Source: a virus
DNA length: 41,224 nucleotides
IMG/VR virus record: IMGVR_UViG_3300037264_005018
Span: 1-41,224 of that record
Strand: one strand, 5' to 3'
Below, one piece after another: positions 30,159 through 36,866 of this stretch. The position numbers were made by a program, and so were the translations under genes. The notes below the pieces were generated by a model. That model searched no databases, was not told the origin of the DNA, and saw nothing but the letters and a program-made list of their open reading frames with translations. Each line of letters opens with the position of its first letter. Position 1 is the first letter of the stretch.

Positions 30159-30485
30159 ATGGCGACAAACACGGAGCGCGCCGGAGGGGAGCGCACCGTT
30201 ACCCCTCAAACCACGGCCGATCGTGTGCGTGGGCTACGGCGCGCGCTCGCCGTCACGCAGGAACGACTCGCCGAGATGTGCGGACTGGAGCGAGTCGAGG
30301 TGGTGCAGTTGGAGGCCGGGAAGAACAAGGCGACGAGCTACGCCACGCGGGCAGCGCTCGCCCGGGGCACCGACGTTCCTATTGATGCCATGGCGGCCTA
30401 CCTTGACGGCGAGATCGCGCTTCCAAGCCTCCTTGCCCTGCAGGGCTCGTACGCCTCGACCCAGTGGTGGCGCCCTCCTTCATGA
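30159..30485 (+). CDS. CI-like XRE repressor
   Basis: A 108-residue protein with DRVRGLRRALAVTQERLAEM then ERVEVVQLEAGKNK, a canonical XRE helix-turn-helix (TQERLAEM first helix, EVVQLEAGKNK recognition helix and turn). The C-terminus (VPIDAMAAYLDGEIAL) is short, so it lacks the RecA-sensitive peptidase of lambda CI. ATG 30159 lacks a strong ribosome site. Divergent to the Cro-like gene over operator 30089-30114. Its stop overlaps the end of the leftward operon (30480-30485). Likely the lysogeny repressor; antirepressor 24079-25299 may be its antagonist. Confidence 0.6.
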   Translation: MATNTERAGGERTVTPQTTADRVRGLRRALAVTQERLAEMCGLERVEVVQLEAGKNKATSYATRAALARGTDVPIDAMAAYLDGEIALPSLLALQGSYASTQWWRPPS

Positions 30486-30899
30486 GGACACCTCGGTTGC
30501 TGCGTAGGCGATGAGATCCAGGCAGGTCGAGCACCCATCCACGTGGTGCTCGAGCAGCGCGATCTGGTCGGTCTGGAGTCGCCCGGCGACGAAGTCCAAG
30601 ATGGTCTCCTCATCCGGACAGCCGCTGCTCTCGAGTCGCCGAGCCTTGCGCTCCGTCTCCTCGCGGGCCGCGCGCGCGATCACGCGCGCCACCTCAACTT
30701 CAATCCACCGCTTCGCGTCGCACCGTCGCCAGCGCGTCGTGCCCTTGCCCAGCGCGTACGCCATCCACGGCTCGCTCGAGCGGTGGCGCACGGCGAACGC
30801 CTGGAAGTCCTCGTCGCGCCCCGTCGCGAGGATCTCCGGCGCCGTCAGGGCGAGCACGGCGTGCTCCTCGACGTGGTAGCGCTCGAGCTTCCACCTCAT
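30480..30899 (-). CDS. Protein with zf-HC2-type (anti-sigma) zinc finger
   Basis: A 139-residue protein. The C-terminal 40 residues show CPDEETILDFVAGRL, then EHHVDGCSTCLDLIA, the H-x3-C-x2-C arrangement of zf-HC2 domains of anti-sigma factors. The N-terminal 90 residues have a compact mixed region (RWKLERYHVEEHAVLALTAPE and EPWMAYALGKGTTRW), unlike a transmembrane anti-sigma, and there is no membrane segment. ATG 30899 overlaps the previous stop. A phage-encoded sigma inhibitor would redirect host transcription (speculative). Confidence 0.5.
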   Translation of the reverse strand: MRWKLERYHVEEHAVLALTAPEILATGRDEDFQAFAVRHRSSEPWMAYALGKGTTRWRRCDAKRWIEVEVARVIARAAREETERKARRLESSGCPDEETILDFVAGRLQTDQIALLEHHVDGCSTCLDLIAYAATEVSS

Positions 30900-30935
30900 C
30901 CCGCCTTCTCCTTCCCGCTCGTCGCCTCGAGCTCG
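30896..30935. repeat. 40-bp direct repeat, left copy (gene-junction duplication)
   Basis: A perfect 40-bp repeat identical to 31316-31355. In both copies it holds the final coding codons, the stop codon and the overlapping ATG of the next gene. The interval is 420 bp. It may result from recombination at homologous gene ends. Confidence 0.75.
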
Positions 30936-31135
30936 AGGCCGTCCTTCGGGGTCGGCTTCTGCTCGAGAAGCGCCTCGAGATCGGAGATCCGCCGAGCCTG
31001 ATATCGCTGCTTCGCGCGCAGCCGAAAGACCTCGGCGATCAGGCGCGAGACGATCCGCGCCTCCGCCTGCGACCAGCTCACCGACGTGAGGACCGCCAAC
31101 AGCTCCGACGCTTTCATCACCGTCTCGTTTGTCAT
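30896..31135 (-). CDS. Small coiled-coil protein
   Basis: A 79-residue helical protein (ETVMKASELLAVLTSVSW, ARIVSRLIAEVFRLRAKQ). Its last 12 residues (ELEATSGKEKAG) are identical to the integrase C-terminus because both genes end in the same 40-bp DNA repeat. ATG 31135 overlaps the upstream reading frame stop. No family is recognised. Confidence 0.5.
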   Translation of the reverse strand: MTNETVMKASELLAVLTSVSWSQAEARIVSRLIAEVFRLRAKQRYQARRISDLEALLEQKPTPKDGLELEATSGKEKAG

Positions 31136-31319
31136 CGGTCCTCGGTGCGCCCCTCGAGCTGGGGCGTCGTTGACTGCTGAAGGAGGAAGCTCGGCAGCTC
31201 GCCAGATCGACGCGCCTCCGCGAGGGGCTGCCGGAGCGCGGTGTAGACATGACGAGCTTCTCGATCGCGGCGCGCGTGCGCTCGACAGGCACGCTCGTGC
31301 CGGCGGCGTAGGTCTTCAT
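31132..31319 (-). pseudogene. Internally deleted remnant of a phage protein (MKxYAxGT type)
   Basis: ATG 31319, overlapping the integrase stop, starts MKTYAAGTSVPVERTRAAIE, the N-terminus of a widespread phage protein family (usual form MKxYAEGTxVPVExSRAEIE). After about 25 residues the frame loses family resemblance. In the -1 frame the downstream sequence encodes LRQPLAEARRSGELPSFLLQ and ends at TGA 31132-31134, matching the family's C-terminus (LRPxIAEAYxTGxMPPLLP). So the middle is deleted and the halves are out of frame. Confidence 0.6.
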
Positions 31320-31355
31320 CCCGCCTTCTCCTTCCCGCTCGTCGCCTCGAGCTCG
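31316..31355. repeat. 40-bp direct repeat, right copy
   Basis: Second copy of the repeat at 30896-30935. It encodes the last residues of the integrase (LEATSGKEKAG) and the start of the pseudogene. Confidence 0.75.
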
Positions 31356-32857
31356 GGCTCAGGCGGCGCAGCGCGAGCTCGGGCGAGGCCTGGGCGCGAG
31401 CTCGCGGCGGGCTGCGGCGGCGCCCGGGGAGGGGCCGCGGTCAGCGTGAGGAACGCGTCGGCGAACTGCACGGCGAGCCGGCCCGCGAACCGGCTCCGAC
31501 CTGCGACCGCTCGGAGCACGCGCTCGGCCAGGGGGCGGAGAGTCTCCCCAATCTTTCCCGCTTCGGAGTCCAAGTGCGCGGAACCATTCAATAGGGCGTC
31601 GAACTCCGGAGCCGAAGGCCAAAGGTTCGAATCCTTTGTGGCGCGCGGCTGATTTGCAGCGTTTTGCTCGCGGTCGGGCATCGGCGGTGGGGAGAGTTTG
31701 GGGAGAGTTGGCAACTCTGCCATGGTCGCCCGGCCGGCCTCCGCGAGCACCCCGGGCGCGAGGTGGGCGTACCGCTCCGTCACCGTGATCGACGTGTGCC
31801 CGAGCACGTCGCGCACCTCGTCGAGGCGCCACGTCCGGCCCCACCAGGCCGCGACCAACGACGACGCACACGTGTGGCGGAGGTCGTGCCAGCGCACCGC
31901 GCGCCCGTCGTGGCGCCTCGAGGCGTCGGCGAGGCCCGCGGCCGCGAGGTAGCCACGCCAGCCCCTCGGGGCCTTGCTGTCGCGCCGTCTGCATCCCCGC
32001 GCGGTCGGGAACGCGAGCTTCAGCGGGTTGTTCCGGCAGTAGACGGGTATGAGCTGCAACCAGCGGCGCGCGGCCGCGAGCGCGATCCCGAAGAGCGGTA
32101 CGCGCCGGACTTTGCCGTTCTTCGGCGGTTTATGCCCCGGCTTCCCCCACCGCACCATCACGTGCGGGTACGGGCCCTCCACGACCAGGTCGACGAGCTC
32201 GAGGTTCCAGAGCTCGCCCTGACGGAGACCGGTGCCGATCGCGAACGCGATCAGCATCCGATCGGGCTCGGGGATCGCCTCGCACGTGAGGACCGCACGC
32301 TGCTCCTCGGGCAGGAGGTACGTCCAGCCGTCGTCGCGTGAGACCTTCGGAGCCTTGATCTTCGCCGCGGCGTTGAGCGCGATCAGCTCGTCGTCGACGG
32401 CAGCCTGCAGGCAGGAGCGGAGCAGCGCGAGGCAGTGCTTGATCGTCTGCGGCGAGATCCGCCGAGAGGCGCGCTTGTCGGCCGCCTGGCGCGTGTGGAG
32501 CTGCGACACCCAGTGCTTGATATCGCGCCGGCCGATCGTGGTGAGTGGGTCGTCCGCGAACGACGCTGCAAGGATGTGCCTCGTCCACCGGCTGCGGTCC
32601 GTCTTGGTGTTGCGGCCGCCGGCGAGCTCGCGCTGGTCGAGCCATTTGGTGCCGTACTCTCGCAGCGTCTCCCCATTGGTCGCGATCTCCCCCGCCGCGG
32701 AGATCGCGCTGAAGCCGCGCAAGAGGCTCTCGCCTTCCTCGACCGTGTCGACCGTGTCGAGGTCCCGGTACCGGCCATCGACGAGCACGCGCACGCGGAA
32801 GCGCCGGCCGCGCGGCTCGATCGTGCCGATCCCGTACGGGACGCTCCGCGGCTTCAT
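31316..32857 (-). CDS. Tyrosine integrase with internal attP
   Basis: Site-specific recombinase for lysogenic integration, 513 residues from ATG 32857. Residues 1-60 form an AP2-like arm-binding domain (IGTIEPRGRRFRVRVLVDGR). A core-binding domain runs to about 170. Catalytic residues: R212 (GTGLRQGELW), K246 or K249, H324 and R327 (HDLRH), H354 (LGHTS) and nucleophile Y363 (ERYAHL). About 150 residues follow Y363, more than usual. They include residues 405-418, encoded by a tRNA-Arg-like sequence that looks like attP. Integration there would replace the C-terminus. It ends in the 40-bp repeat. Confidence 0.85.
   Translation of the reverse strand: MKPRSVPYGIGTIEPRGRRFRVRVLVDGRYRDLDTVDTVEEGESLLRGFSAISAAGEIATNGETLREYGTKWLDQRELAGGRNTKTDRSRWTRHILAASFADDPLTTIGRRDIKHWVSQLHTRQAADKRASRRISPQTIKHCLALLRSCLQAAVDDELIALNAAAKIKAPKVSRDDGWTYLLPEEQRAVLTCEAIPEPDRMLIAFAIGTGLRQGELWNLELVDLVVEGPYPHVMVRWGKPGHKPPKNGKVRRVPLFGIALAAARRWLQLIPVYCRNNPLKLAFPTARGCRRRDSKAPRGWRGYLAAAGLADASRRHDGRAVRWHDLRHTCASSLVAAWWGRTWRLDEVRDVLGHTSITVTERYAHLAPGVLAEAGRATMAELPTLPKLSPPPMPDREQNAANQPRATKDSNLWPSAPEFDALLNGSAHLDSEAGKIGETLRPLAERVLRAVAGRSRFAGRLAVQFADAFLTLTAAPPRAPPQPAASSRPGLARARAAPPEPELEATSGKEKAG
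31599..31645 (+). other. attP candidate: 3' half of tRNA-Arg(CCG) inside the integrase gene
   Basis: On the plus strand CTCCGGA (31604-31610) is an anticodon loop with anticodon CCG. GCCGA follows, then variable loop AGGCC. The T arm is AAAGG-TTCGAAT-CCTTT (31621-31637) with a perfect stem. GTGGCGC plus a discriminator base form the 3' acceptor strand. The 5' side of the anticodon stem no longer pairs and no 5' half precedes, as expected for an attP copy rather than a gene. Myxophage Mx8 is a known precedent for attP inside the int gene. Confidence 0.65.
32162..32335. repeat. 174-bp integrase segment duplicated at 32902-33075
   Basis: This part of the integrase gene (codons 175-232, including catalytic R212) is repeated 740 bp away in the same orientation with 6 mismatches in 174 bp. 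The duplicate forms the core of chimeric ORF 32854-33090. Confidence 0.8.
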
Positions 32858-33090
32858 CGCGCGATACCCGCGCGTTTCGCCGCGCGCCGAGCCGCCTGGA
32901 TGTGCGGGTACGGGCCCTCCACGACCACGTCGACGCGCTCGAGGTTCCAGAGCTCGCCCCGGCGGAGACCGGTGCCGATCGCGAACGCGATCAGCATCCG
33001 ATCGGGCTCGGGGATCGCCTCGCACGTGAGGACCCCGCGCTGCTCCTCGGGCAGGAGGTACGTCCAGCCGTCGTCACTCCGCGGCTTCAT
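32854..33090 (-). CDS. Chimeric mini-ORF made of integrase and upstream-gene fragments
   Basis: A 78-residue frame with three parts. MKPRS copies the integrase start. The middle (DDGWTYLLPEEQRGVL to EGPYPH) copies integrase residues 175-231 with catalytic R in GTGLRRGELW. The end IQAARRAAKRAG copies the C-terminus of the neighbouring gene 33087-33362. Flanking 40-bp repeats (32864-32903 and 33100-33139) delimit the duplication. Its stop overlaps the integrase ATG as the parent's would. A decoy peptide or coupling ORF is possible; a neutral recombination scar is simplest. Confidence 0.55.
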   Translation of the reverse strand: MKPRSDDGWTYLLPEEQRGVLTCEAIPEPDRMLIAFAIGTGLRRGELWNLERVDVVVEGPYPHIQAARRAAKRAGIAR

Positions 33091-33139
33091 CGCGAGAGCA
33101 TACCCGCGCGTTTCGCCGCGCGCCGAGCCGCCTGGATGT
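32864..33139. repeat. 40-bp direct repeats flanking the integrase-fragment duplication
   Basis: Identical 40-bp copies at 32864-32903 and 33100-33139 (ATACCCGCGCG...CTGGATGT). Related sequence extends about 20 bp further outwards (CTCCGCGGCTTCATCGCG in both). They are 236 bp apart and bracket the duplicated integrase segment. Confidence 0.75.
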
Positions 33140-33362
33140 CCTGCTCAGACGTCCCGTGCGCAACCAGCCGACGGCGCCGTCGGCGCCGTCGCTCGCGCGG
33201 CGGTGCCGTCGGCGAGGCCTCCGCGATCACGTCCACTTCCGCCGCGAACGCGGCCCTAGCGACGAGATCGTCCTCCTCGAGGAGCCCGACGAGCTCGTGC
33301 TGCTTCTCGACGAGCTCGCGCTGCAGGGCAGCGACGCGCGCCGCGCGGGACTGCGGGTTCAT
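33087..33362 (-). CDS. Basic coiled-coil protein upstream of the integrase
   Basis: A 91-residue protein from ATG 33362, preceded by GGGAG. It opens with a coiled coil (RVAALQRELVEKQHELVGLL) and contains eight consecutive Arg, then DIQAARRAAKRAG. The upstream in-frame sequence is less protein-like. Its position next to int suggests an excisionase or accessory factor, but no winged helix is visible, so that is only positional. Its stop overlaps the following ATG. Confidence 0.45.
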   Translation of the reverse strand: MNPQSRAARVAALQRELVEKQHELVGLLEEDDLVARAAFAAEVDVIAEASPTAPPRERRRRRRRRLVAHGTSEQDIQAARRAAKRAGMLSR

Positions 33363-33464
33363 GTCATGTCTCCCGGGCACGTCGACGCACAACGCGCGCG
33401 TGCCTTCCGGGGCAGCAGTCGCACCCGCCATGCTCGTAAACGAAGGCCATCGAGGGTTGGGCCC

Positions 33465-33677
33465 TCACGCGTCGTAGCTCCCGGGGGGCAGCCAGAGGCC
33501 CGTACCCTCGTCGAGCTGGAACCCATCGTCCTCGCCGTCCTCGTCCTCGCCGAAGGGGATCGGCGGTTCCGCCACGCACCCGCTGCACAGGTCCTCGCCG
33601 ACCCAACAGCAGGGGCCCCCGAGCGCGAGCACGCACGGCGTGAGGTCCGTGCACCCGCACCCCCGACAGCGCCTCAT
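33465..33677 (-). CDS. Small Cys-rich zinc-binding protein
   Basis: A 70-residue protein with CRGCGCTDLTPCVLALGGPC and WVGEDLCSGCV. This pattern (CxxCGCTxxxPC...GxPCxWVxxDLCxxC) is common in small phage zinc-binding proteins of unknown role. ATG 33677. The tail is acidic (GEDEDGEDDG) and ends WLPPGSYDA. Cluster of four such small genes here suggests accessory early functions. Confidence 0.6.
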   Translation of the reverse strand: MRRCRGCGCTDLTPCVLALGGPCCWVGEDLCSGCVAEPPIPFGEDEDGEDDGFQLDEGTGLWLPPGSYDA

Positions 33678-33679
33678 GC

Positions 33680-33868
33680 TCACGACTCCTTCTCCGCGCG
33701 CGCGGATTCGTCGGAGGCGTCGAGCCGGTACCGGGTGACGATGATCCGCGGGCTCCGGCCGGGGCAGTCGGGGCACACCGTGTGGATGTTGGGCTCGAGG
33801 TTCGCGACGATCGGCCCGCCGCACCTCGTGCACCACGATACGAAGACGATCGCGGGCGGCGCTTTCAC
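33680..33868 (-). CDS. Small zinc-ribbon protein
   Basis: A 62-residue protein with one ribbon: WCTRCGGPIVAN and HTVCPDCPGRSP, four Cys in two CxxC pairs. It starts at GTG 33868 and overlaps the upstream gene by 4 nt. No further motif. Probably an early regulatory or nucleic-acid-binding protein. Confidence 0.55.
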   Translation of the reverse strand: MKAPPAIVFVSWCTRCGGPIVANLEPNIHTVCPDCPGRSPRIIVTRYRLDASDESARAEKES

Positions 33869-34329
33869 GACGCATCCTCGGCGTCGTCAGGTGAGGCGCG
33901 CCACGGTGCGAGGAAGGCTCCGCACAGCGGCGCAAGCCCCTCAGCCTCAGCGGCGGCGCGCGCCCTCCACAAGGCCTCGTGCGGCACGTCCACGAGGCGA
34001 GAGCAGCCGACGCAGCAGAGCGCTCCGTCCACGTGTGGCAGGAGCGGCCGCCCGCACTTCGGACACGGCGGATAGCCGAGTGTCATCGGCTGAGCGCGCG
34101 GCCGCGCGTGCAGCCGACGGATCACGACGAGCGCGCGCTGCAGCGCGACCGGCGAGCAGCGGACAGCCAACTCGAGCTCTCGATGGGTCGTCTGCACATG
34201 CCCCTTGCCGCGCGCCTGGTGGACGAGCGCGACCAGCACTCGGCGCGCGGTCCTCGAGGAGAGCGAGCGCGCGCACTCGAGCAGCTCCGCCGGCGGCAGC
34301 CAGAGCGCGACCGTGAGGACCTCGCTCAC
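33865..34329 (-). CDS. Winged-helix/zinc-ribbon protein
   Basis: A 154-residue protein from GTG 34329, coupled to the upstream stop. The N-terminal 75 residues are helical with RTARRVLVALVHQARGKGHVQTT and CSPVALQRALVVIRRLHA, resembling a winged helix. The middle has PPCPKCGRPLLP then LCCVGCSRLV, a four-Cys ribbon. The combination suggests DNA binding. No specific family is recognised. Confidence 0.5.
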   Translation of the reverse strand: MSEVLTVALWLPPAELLECARSLSSRTARRVLVALVHQARGKGHVQTTHRELELAVRCSPVALQRALVVIRRLHARPRAQPMTLGYPPCPKCGRPLLPHVDGALCCVGCSRLVDVPHEALWRARAAAEAEGLAPLCGAFLAPWRASPDDAEDAS

Positions 34330-34514
34330 GGCATCCTCGAGGCGACGAGCTGGCGATAGGTCGCGAGGCAATCCGCCGCGTCGCAGGCCCGCGTGCGCCC
34401 GAGGTAGCCCGCGAGCTCGCGGGCGTAGCGAGCGGCCTCGCCGTCGTCCCCGCGGCGGAGCGCCAGGCGCAGATAGCGCGAGAGCGCGCGCAGCGTGAGG
34501 GGTCGTCGGGTCAC
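34326..34514 (-). CDS. Small helical protein
   Basis: A 62-residue protein starting at GTG 34514 (overlapping the upstream stop, with GGGGGG nearby). The sequence is a chain of short helices (LTLRALSRYLRLALRRG, AARYARELAGYLGRT) resembling a TPR-like hairpin, with two Cys (RACDAADC). Unknown function. Confidence 0.45.
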   Translation of the reverse strand: MTRRPLTLRALSRYLRLALRRGDDGEAARYARELAGYLGRTRACDAADCLATYRQLVASRMP

Positions 34515-34696
34515 GATCCCCCCGAGGTCGGCGGGAGCGGGAGCTTGAGCAGACGGTGAGCACCGTCGGCGCGGTGGCTTCGCCATCGCCTGCAGAGGAC
34601 GACGTGGCCGTAGAGCTCGAGGCGCCGGACCGCCGCCCTATGAGCGCAGCGCCAGCGCCAGGCGAGTCGCCGGCTGGTGACCTCGATGCAACTCAT
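34511..34696 (-). CDS. Small basic protein
   Basis: A 61-residue Arg/Leu/Trp-rich protein (TSRRLAWRWRCAHRAAVRRL) starting at ATG 34696, which overlaps the stop of the upstream membrane protein. Codon bias fits the operon. No family; possible nucleic-acid binding by charge only. Confidence 0.4.
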   Translation of the reverse strand: MSCIEVTSRRLAWRWRCAHRAAVRRLELYGHVVLCRRWRSHRADGAHRLLKLPLPPTSGGS

Positions 34697-35079
34697 GTGT
34701 TGCTCCGGCGTGGTGTGGTCTCGCGGAGCTCTTGAATGCTCGCGGGCGGCTTCGGGAGCACGATGGTGCGCTCCTCGTCATCGGGCTCGGTAATGTCGGC
34801 AAGGACCGTCGGGCGCAGGGCGCGCGGGGCAGGGGTAATGTCCGACGGGCGTTCGCGCGAAGGCCTTCGGGCCCGCGGCGCTGGCGTGTCGTCCTTCGGG
34901 CGCGACGTGGACGGCTTCAACGTCTCGCGCTCGTCCTCGGCGGTAACGGCCGGAAGCTGCGCCTCTCGTGCCAGCACCTCGACCCGAGCGAGGGTCGCTT
35001 GGACTCTCCCGAGGCGGGCCAGGACTAGCGCGAGCAGCGCGATGCCCGCTAGCGCGAGCGTGATTGAGACGAAAGCCAC
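34693..35079 (-). CDS. Single-pass membrane protein with long acidic/Pro tail
   Basis: A 128-residue protein starting at GTG 35079 with GGAGG 9 nt upstream. Residues about 3-23 form a transmembrane helix (FVSITLALAGIALLALVLARL), followed by a short coiled coil (ATLARVEVLAREA) and a disordered Pro/Arg/Thr region. Topology resembles an inner-membrane spanin but the location is in the early operon. A membrane-level regulator or exclusion factor is also possible. Confidence 0.45.
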   Translation of the reverse strand: MAFVSITLALAGIALLALVLARLGRVQATLARVEVLAREAQLPAVTAEDERETLKPSTSRPKDDTPAPRARRPSRERPSDITPAPRALRPTVLADITEPDDEERTIVLPKPPASIQELRETTPRRSNT

Positions 35080-35737
35080 AGAGCGCCTCCTTGAACCAAG
35101 ACGATGACCGTGTAGATCACGGCGTAGATGGTTTGAGCCACGGGCCACGAGCCGAAGAGATCCGCTCGCCACGGGCCGACCGACAGCGCGGCCGCCTCGC
35201 CCGCGAGGAGCAGGAAGATCGCGCGTGCTCCACGTGAGCGTGGAGGCGCTCGGGAGTGCGCCACCAACTCACGATCGCGCCGAGCACGACGACGACCGCG
35301 GCGAGCTCACACGCGAGCAGCGCACGCGCCAACACGGGCCCGCGAGTCGTTGGGTAGGTGATGGCGAGCATCATTGAGACGACGAGCCAGAGGACGACGG
35401 CCGGCCACACGCGGCGGCGCAGCAGCACGGCGACCGCCAACGCGGCGAGGCCCACGGGCCACGTCAGGCCGAGGGCGGTGACGACGTGACCGACGGCGCG
35501 CACGCCGCCCGTGAACGGGGCGCCGGCGGCGGCCGTGCGCGCGGGCTCGAGCACGGCGAGCCGCAGCGCTCGATGCGCGCCGTTCGCAACGACCTGCACG
35601 GCCAGGAACAACGCGACGGCGCGATGCTCGCGGCGCACGCGGGCGACCGCCACCGCGGTGAGCGCGGCGACGAGCTGCGCGACCGCGCACACCATGAAGA
35701 GCAGATCCGGGCGGAGGGGATCGGGCGGGTCGGGCAC
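35049..35737 (-). pseudogene. Frameshifted multi-pass membrane protein
   Basis: From GTG 35737 one frame encodes about five hydrophobic helices (LLFMVCAVAQLVAALTAVAVA, LGLTWPVGLAALAVAVLL, VWPAVVLWLVVSMMLAI, LACELAAVVVVLGAIVSWW). After HAHVEHA near 35230 its GC3 pattern collapses and the frame ends at 35117. In the -1 frame coding resumes smoothly with RAIFLLLAGEAAAL and IYAVIYTVIVLVQGGAL to TAG 35049-35051. So one gene with a 1-nt lesion in a CGCGCG tract, or two overlapping genes, the second from GTG 35264. Function unknown. Confidence 0.5.
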
Positions 35738-35739
35738 GG

Positions 35740-36240
35740 TCAGCGCTCCTTGCTGTCGGGCGGGAACACGACGCCGAGGGGGACGTCGCCGGCGAAATCC
35801 CGCTCCAGGATCGTGCCGTGCCCGCTGTTGCGTCCGGCTCGCTCCTCCGCTTCCGCCCGGGCCCGTGCCGCCTGCTCGCGCTCGCGTTCGGCTCGCTTCG
35901 CCTCTCGCTTCGCCTCCCACGCCAGCGCATCCGCCTGGTCGCGCTCCCACTTGGCGATCGCGAAGAGCGCCCCTTCGACGCGGCCGCGGCGCGCCCCCGC
36001 GCTCCACTTCGCGCGGGTGTCGCCGGCGTGGAGCGCGGCCGACTGCGCCGCCGCATGCTCGTCGATTGCGCACTGGCACGCGTCCCACACGTCCCGCGCG
36101 CCGGGCTCCTCCGCGACCAGCGCGGCGTGCGCAGCGACGATCGCGTCGCAGCTCCTGCGCGCAGCGTCCTCATGGTCCGCCGCGGCGAGCGCCGAAAGGT
36201 GCTCCTCGAGCGCGAGACGGGCGAGCTCGCGGGCGCTCAC
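35740..36240 (-). CDS. Helical/coiled-coil hypothetical protein
   Basis: A 166-residue mostly helical protein. The first 80 residues are Ala-rich helices with His/Cys (DVWDACQCAIDEHAAAQ). Residues about 95-140 are a charged coiled coil (ALAWEAKREAKRAERERE). It ends ERDFAGDVPLGVVFPPDSKER. No family is recognised. ATG 36240 overlaps the upstream stop. Confidence 0.45.
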   Translation of the reverse strand: MSARELARLALEEHLSALAAADHEDAARRSCDAIVAAHAALVAEEPGARDVWDACQCAIDEHAAAQSAALHAGDTRAKWSAGARRGRVEGALFAIAKWERDQADALAWEAKREAKRAEREREQAARARAEAEERAGRNSGHGTILERDFAGDVPLGVVFPPDSKER

Positions 36241-36800
36241 GGGCGCCTCCGATCAGCGGTGATCCGCAGGCCCCGCACGACGCTTTCGCGCGTGTACGTG
36301 GCCGCGGCGAACTCCGACCGCGGCCGCGCCAGCGAACCCATGTAGTCGCGCAGCGCGCCGGCGGCTTTGACTGGATCACGCGGCGCATCCGCGAAGAGGG
36401 CCGTCACGGTGAGGGCGTCATCGAGCGTGAGCTCCACGCCGGTGTGCACGCGGAGGTCATCGAGCAGCGCGACGAGCTCCGACCCCGTGACGCGGTTCGC
36501 TACACCAGGCGCACGCACCGCCTCACGCGCGGCCGCGACGTCAGCGCGCTGCGCGACTCGCTGCGCCGCGCTGCCCGGTCGGTGCTGCCTCTTCGGCGCG
36601 CCCCAGAGGGCATGCCGCGCCTTGTCGTCGCCGTCGAGGGCCTGTGCCACGAGCCCGGCGCGCTCGAGCAGGCAGTCCCCCTTGTGGGAGCAGCCGCGGG
36701 GCGAATGGCACGTCGGGCAGCGGTCCGCGCGCCGCCCGAGCTCGTGCAGCTCCTCGAGCAGCTCCGCCGCGGCCACGATGGCGATCGCCGGCGCGATCAC
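36237..36800 (-). CDS. Hypothetical protein with Cys/His cluster
   Basis: A 187-residue protein starting at GTG 36800, which overlaps the stop of a 14-codon leader ORF. It opens with a hydrophobic helix (MIAPAIAIVAAAELLEEL), then CPTCHSPRGCSHKGDCLLER, a probable zinc site. The remainder is helical with LDDALTVTALFADAPRDP. First main gene of the leftward early operon driven from 36867-36895. Function unknown. Confidence 0.5.
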   Translation of the reverse strand: MIAPAIAIVAAAELLEELHELGRRADRCPTCHSPRGCSHKGDCLLERAGLVAQALDGDDKARHALWGAPKRQHRPGSAAQRVAQRADVAAAREAVRAPGVANRVTGSELVALLDDLRVHTGVELTLDDALTVTALFADAPRDPVKAAGALRDYMGSLARPRSEFAAATYTRESVVRGLRITADRRRP

Positions 36801-36841
36801 GGCTGCGCGCTCACGGCGCGGGACTCAGGCGAAACGAGCAT
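36797..36841 (-). CDS. Leader peptide ORF (14 aa)
   Basis: ATG 36841 has GGAGG at 36849-36853 with 7-nt spacing, the strongest ribosome site in this operon. The ORF MLVSPESRAVSAQP ends with TGA overlapping the GTG start of the next gene (36800). So ribosomes may enter here and re-initiate. Its sequence shows no attenuator features. Confidence 0.4.
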   Translation of the reverse strand: MLVSPESRAVSAQP

Positions 36842-36866
36842 GACCGAACCTCCAGGTGAGGCTCAA

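Noticed and set aside
31590-31645. Functional tRNA-Arg gene
   Set aside because: Only the anticodon loop to 3' end is tRNA-like; the 5' anticodon stem mispairs and no D arm or 5' acceptor precedes it. It fits attP better.
33465-33935. 156-residue minus-strand frame
   Set aside because: Only the last 70 residues (from ATG 33677) look natural; the upstream part is a shadow of the adjacent zinc-ribbon gene.
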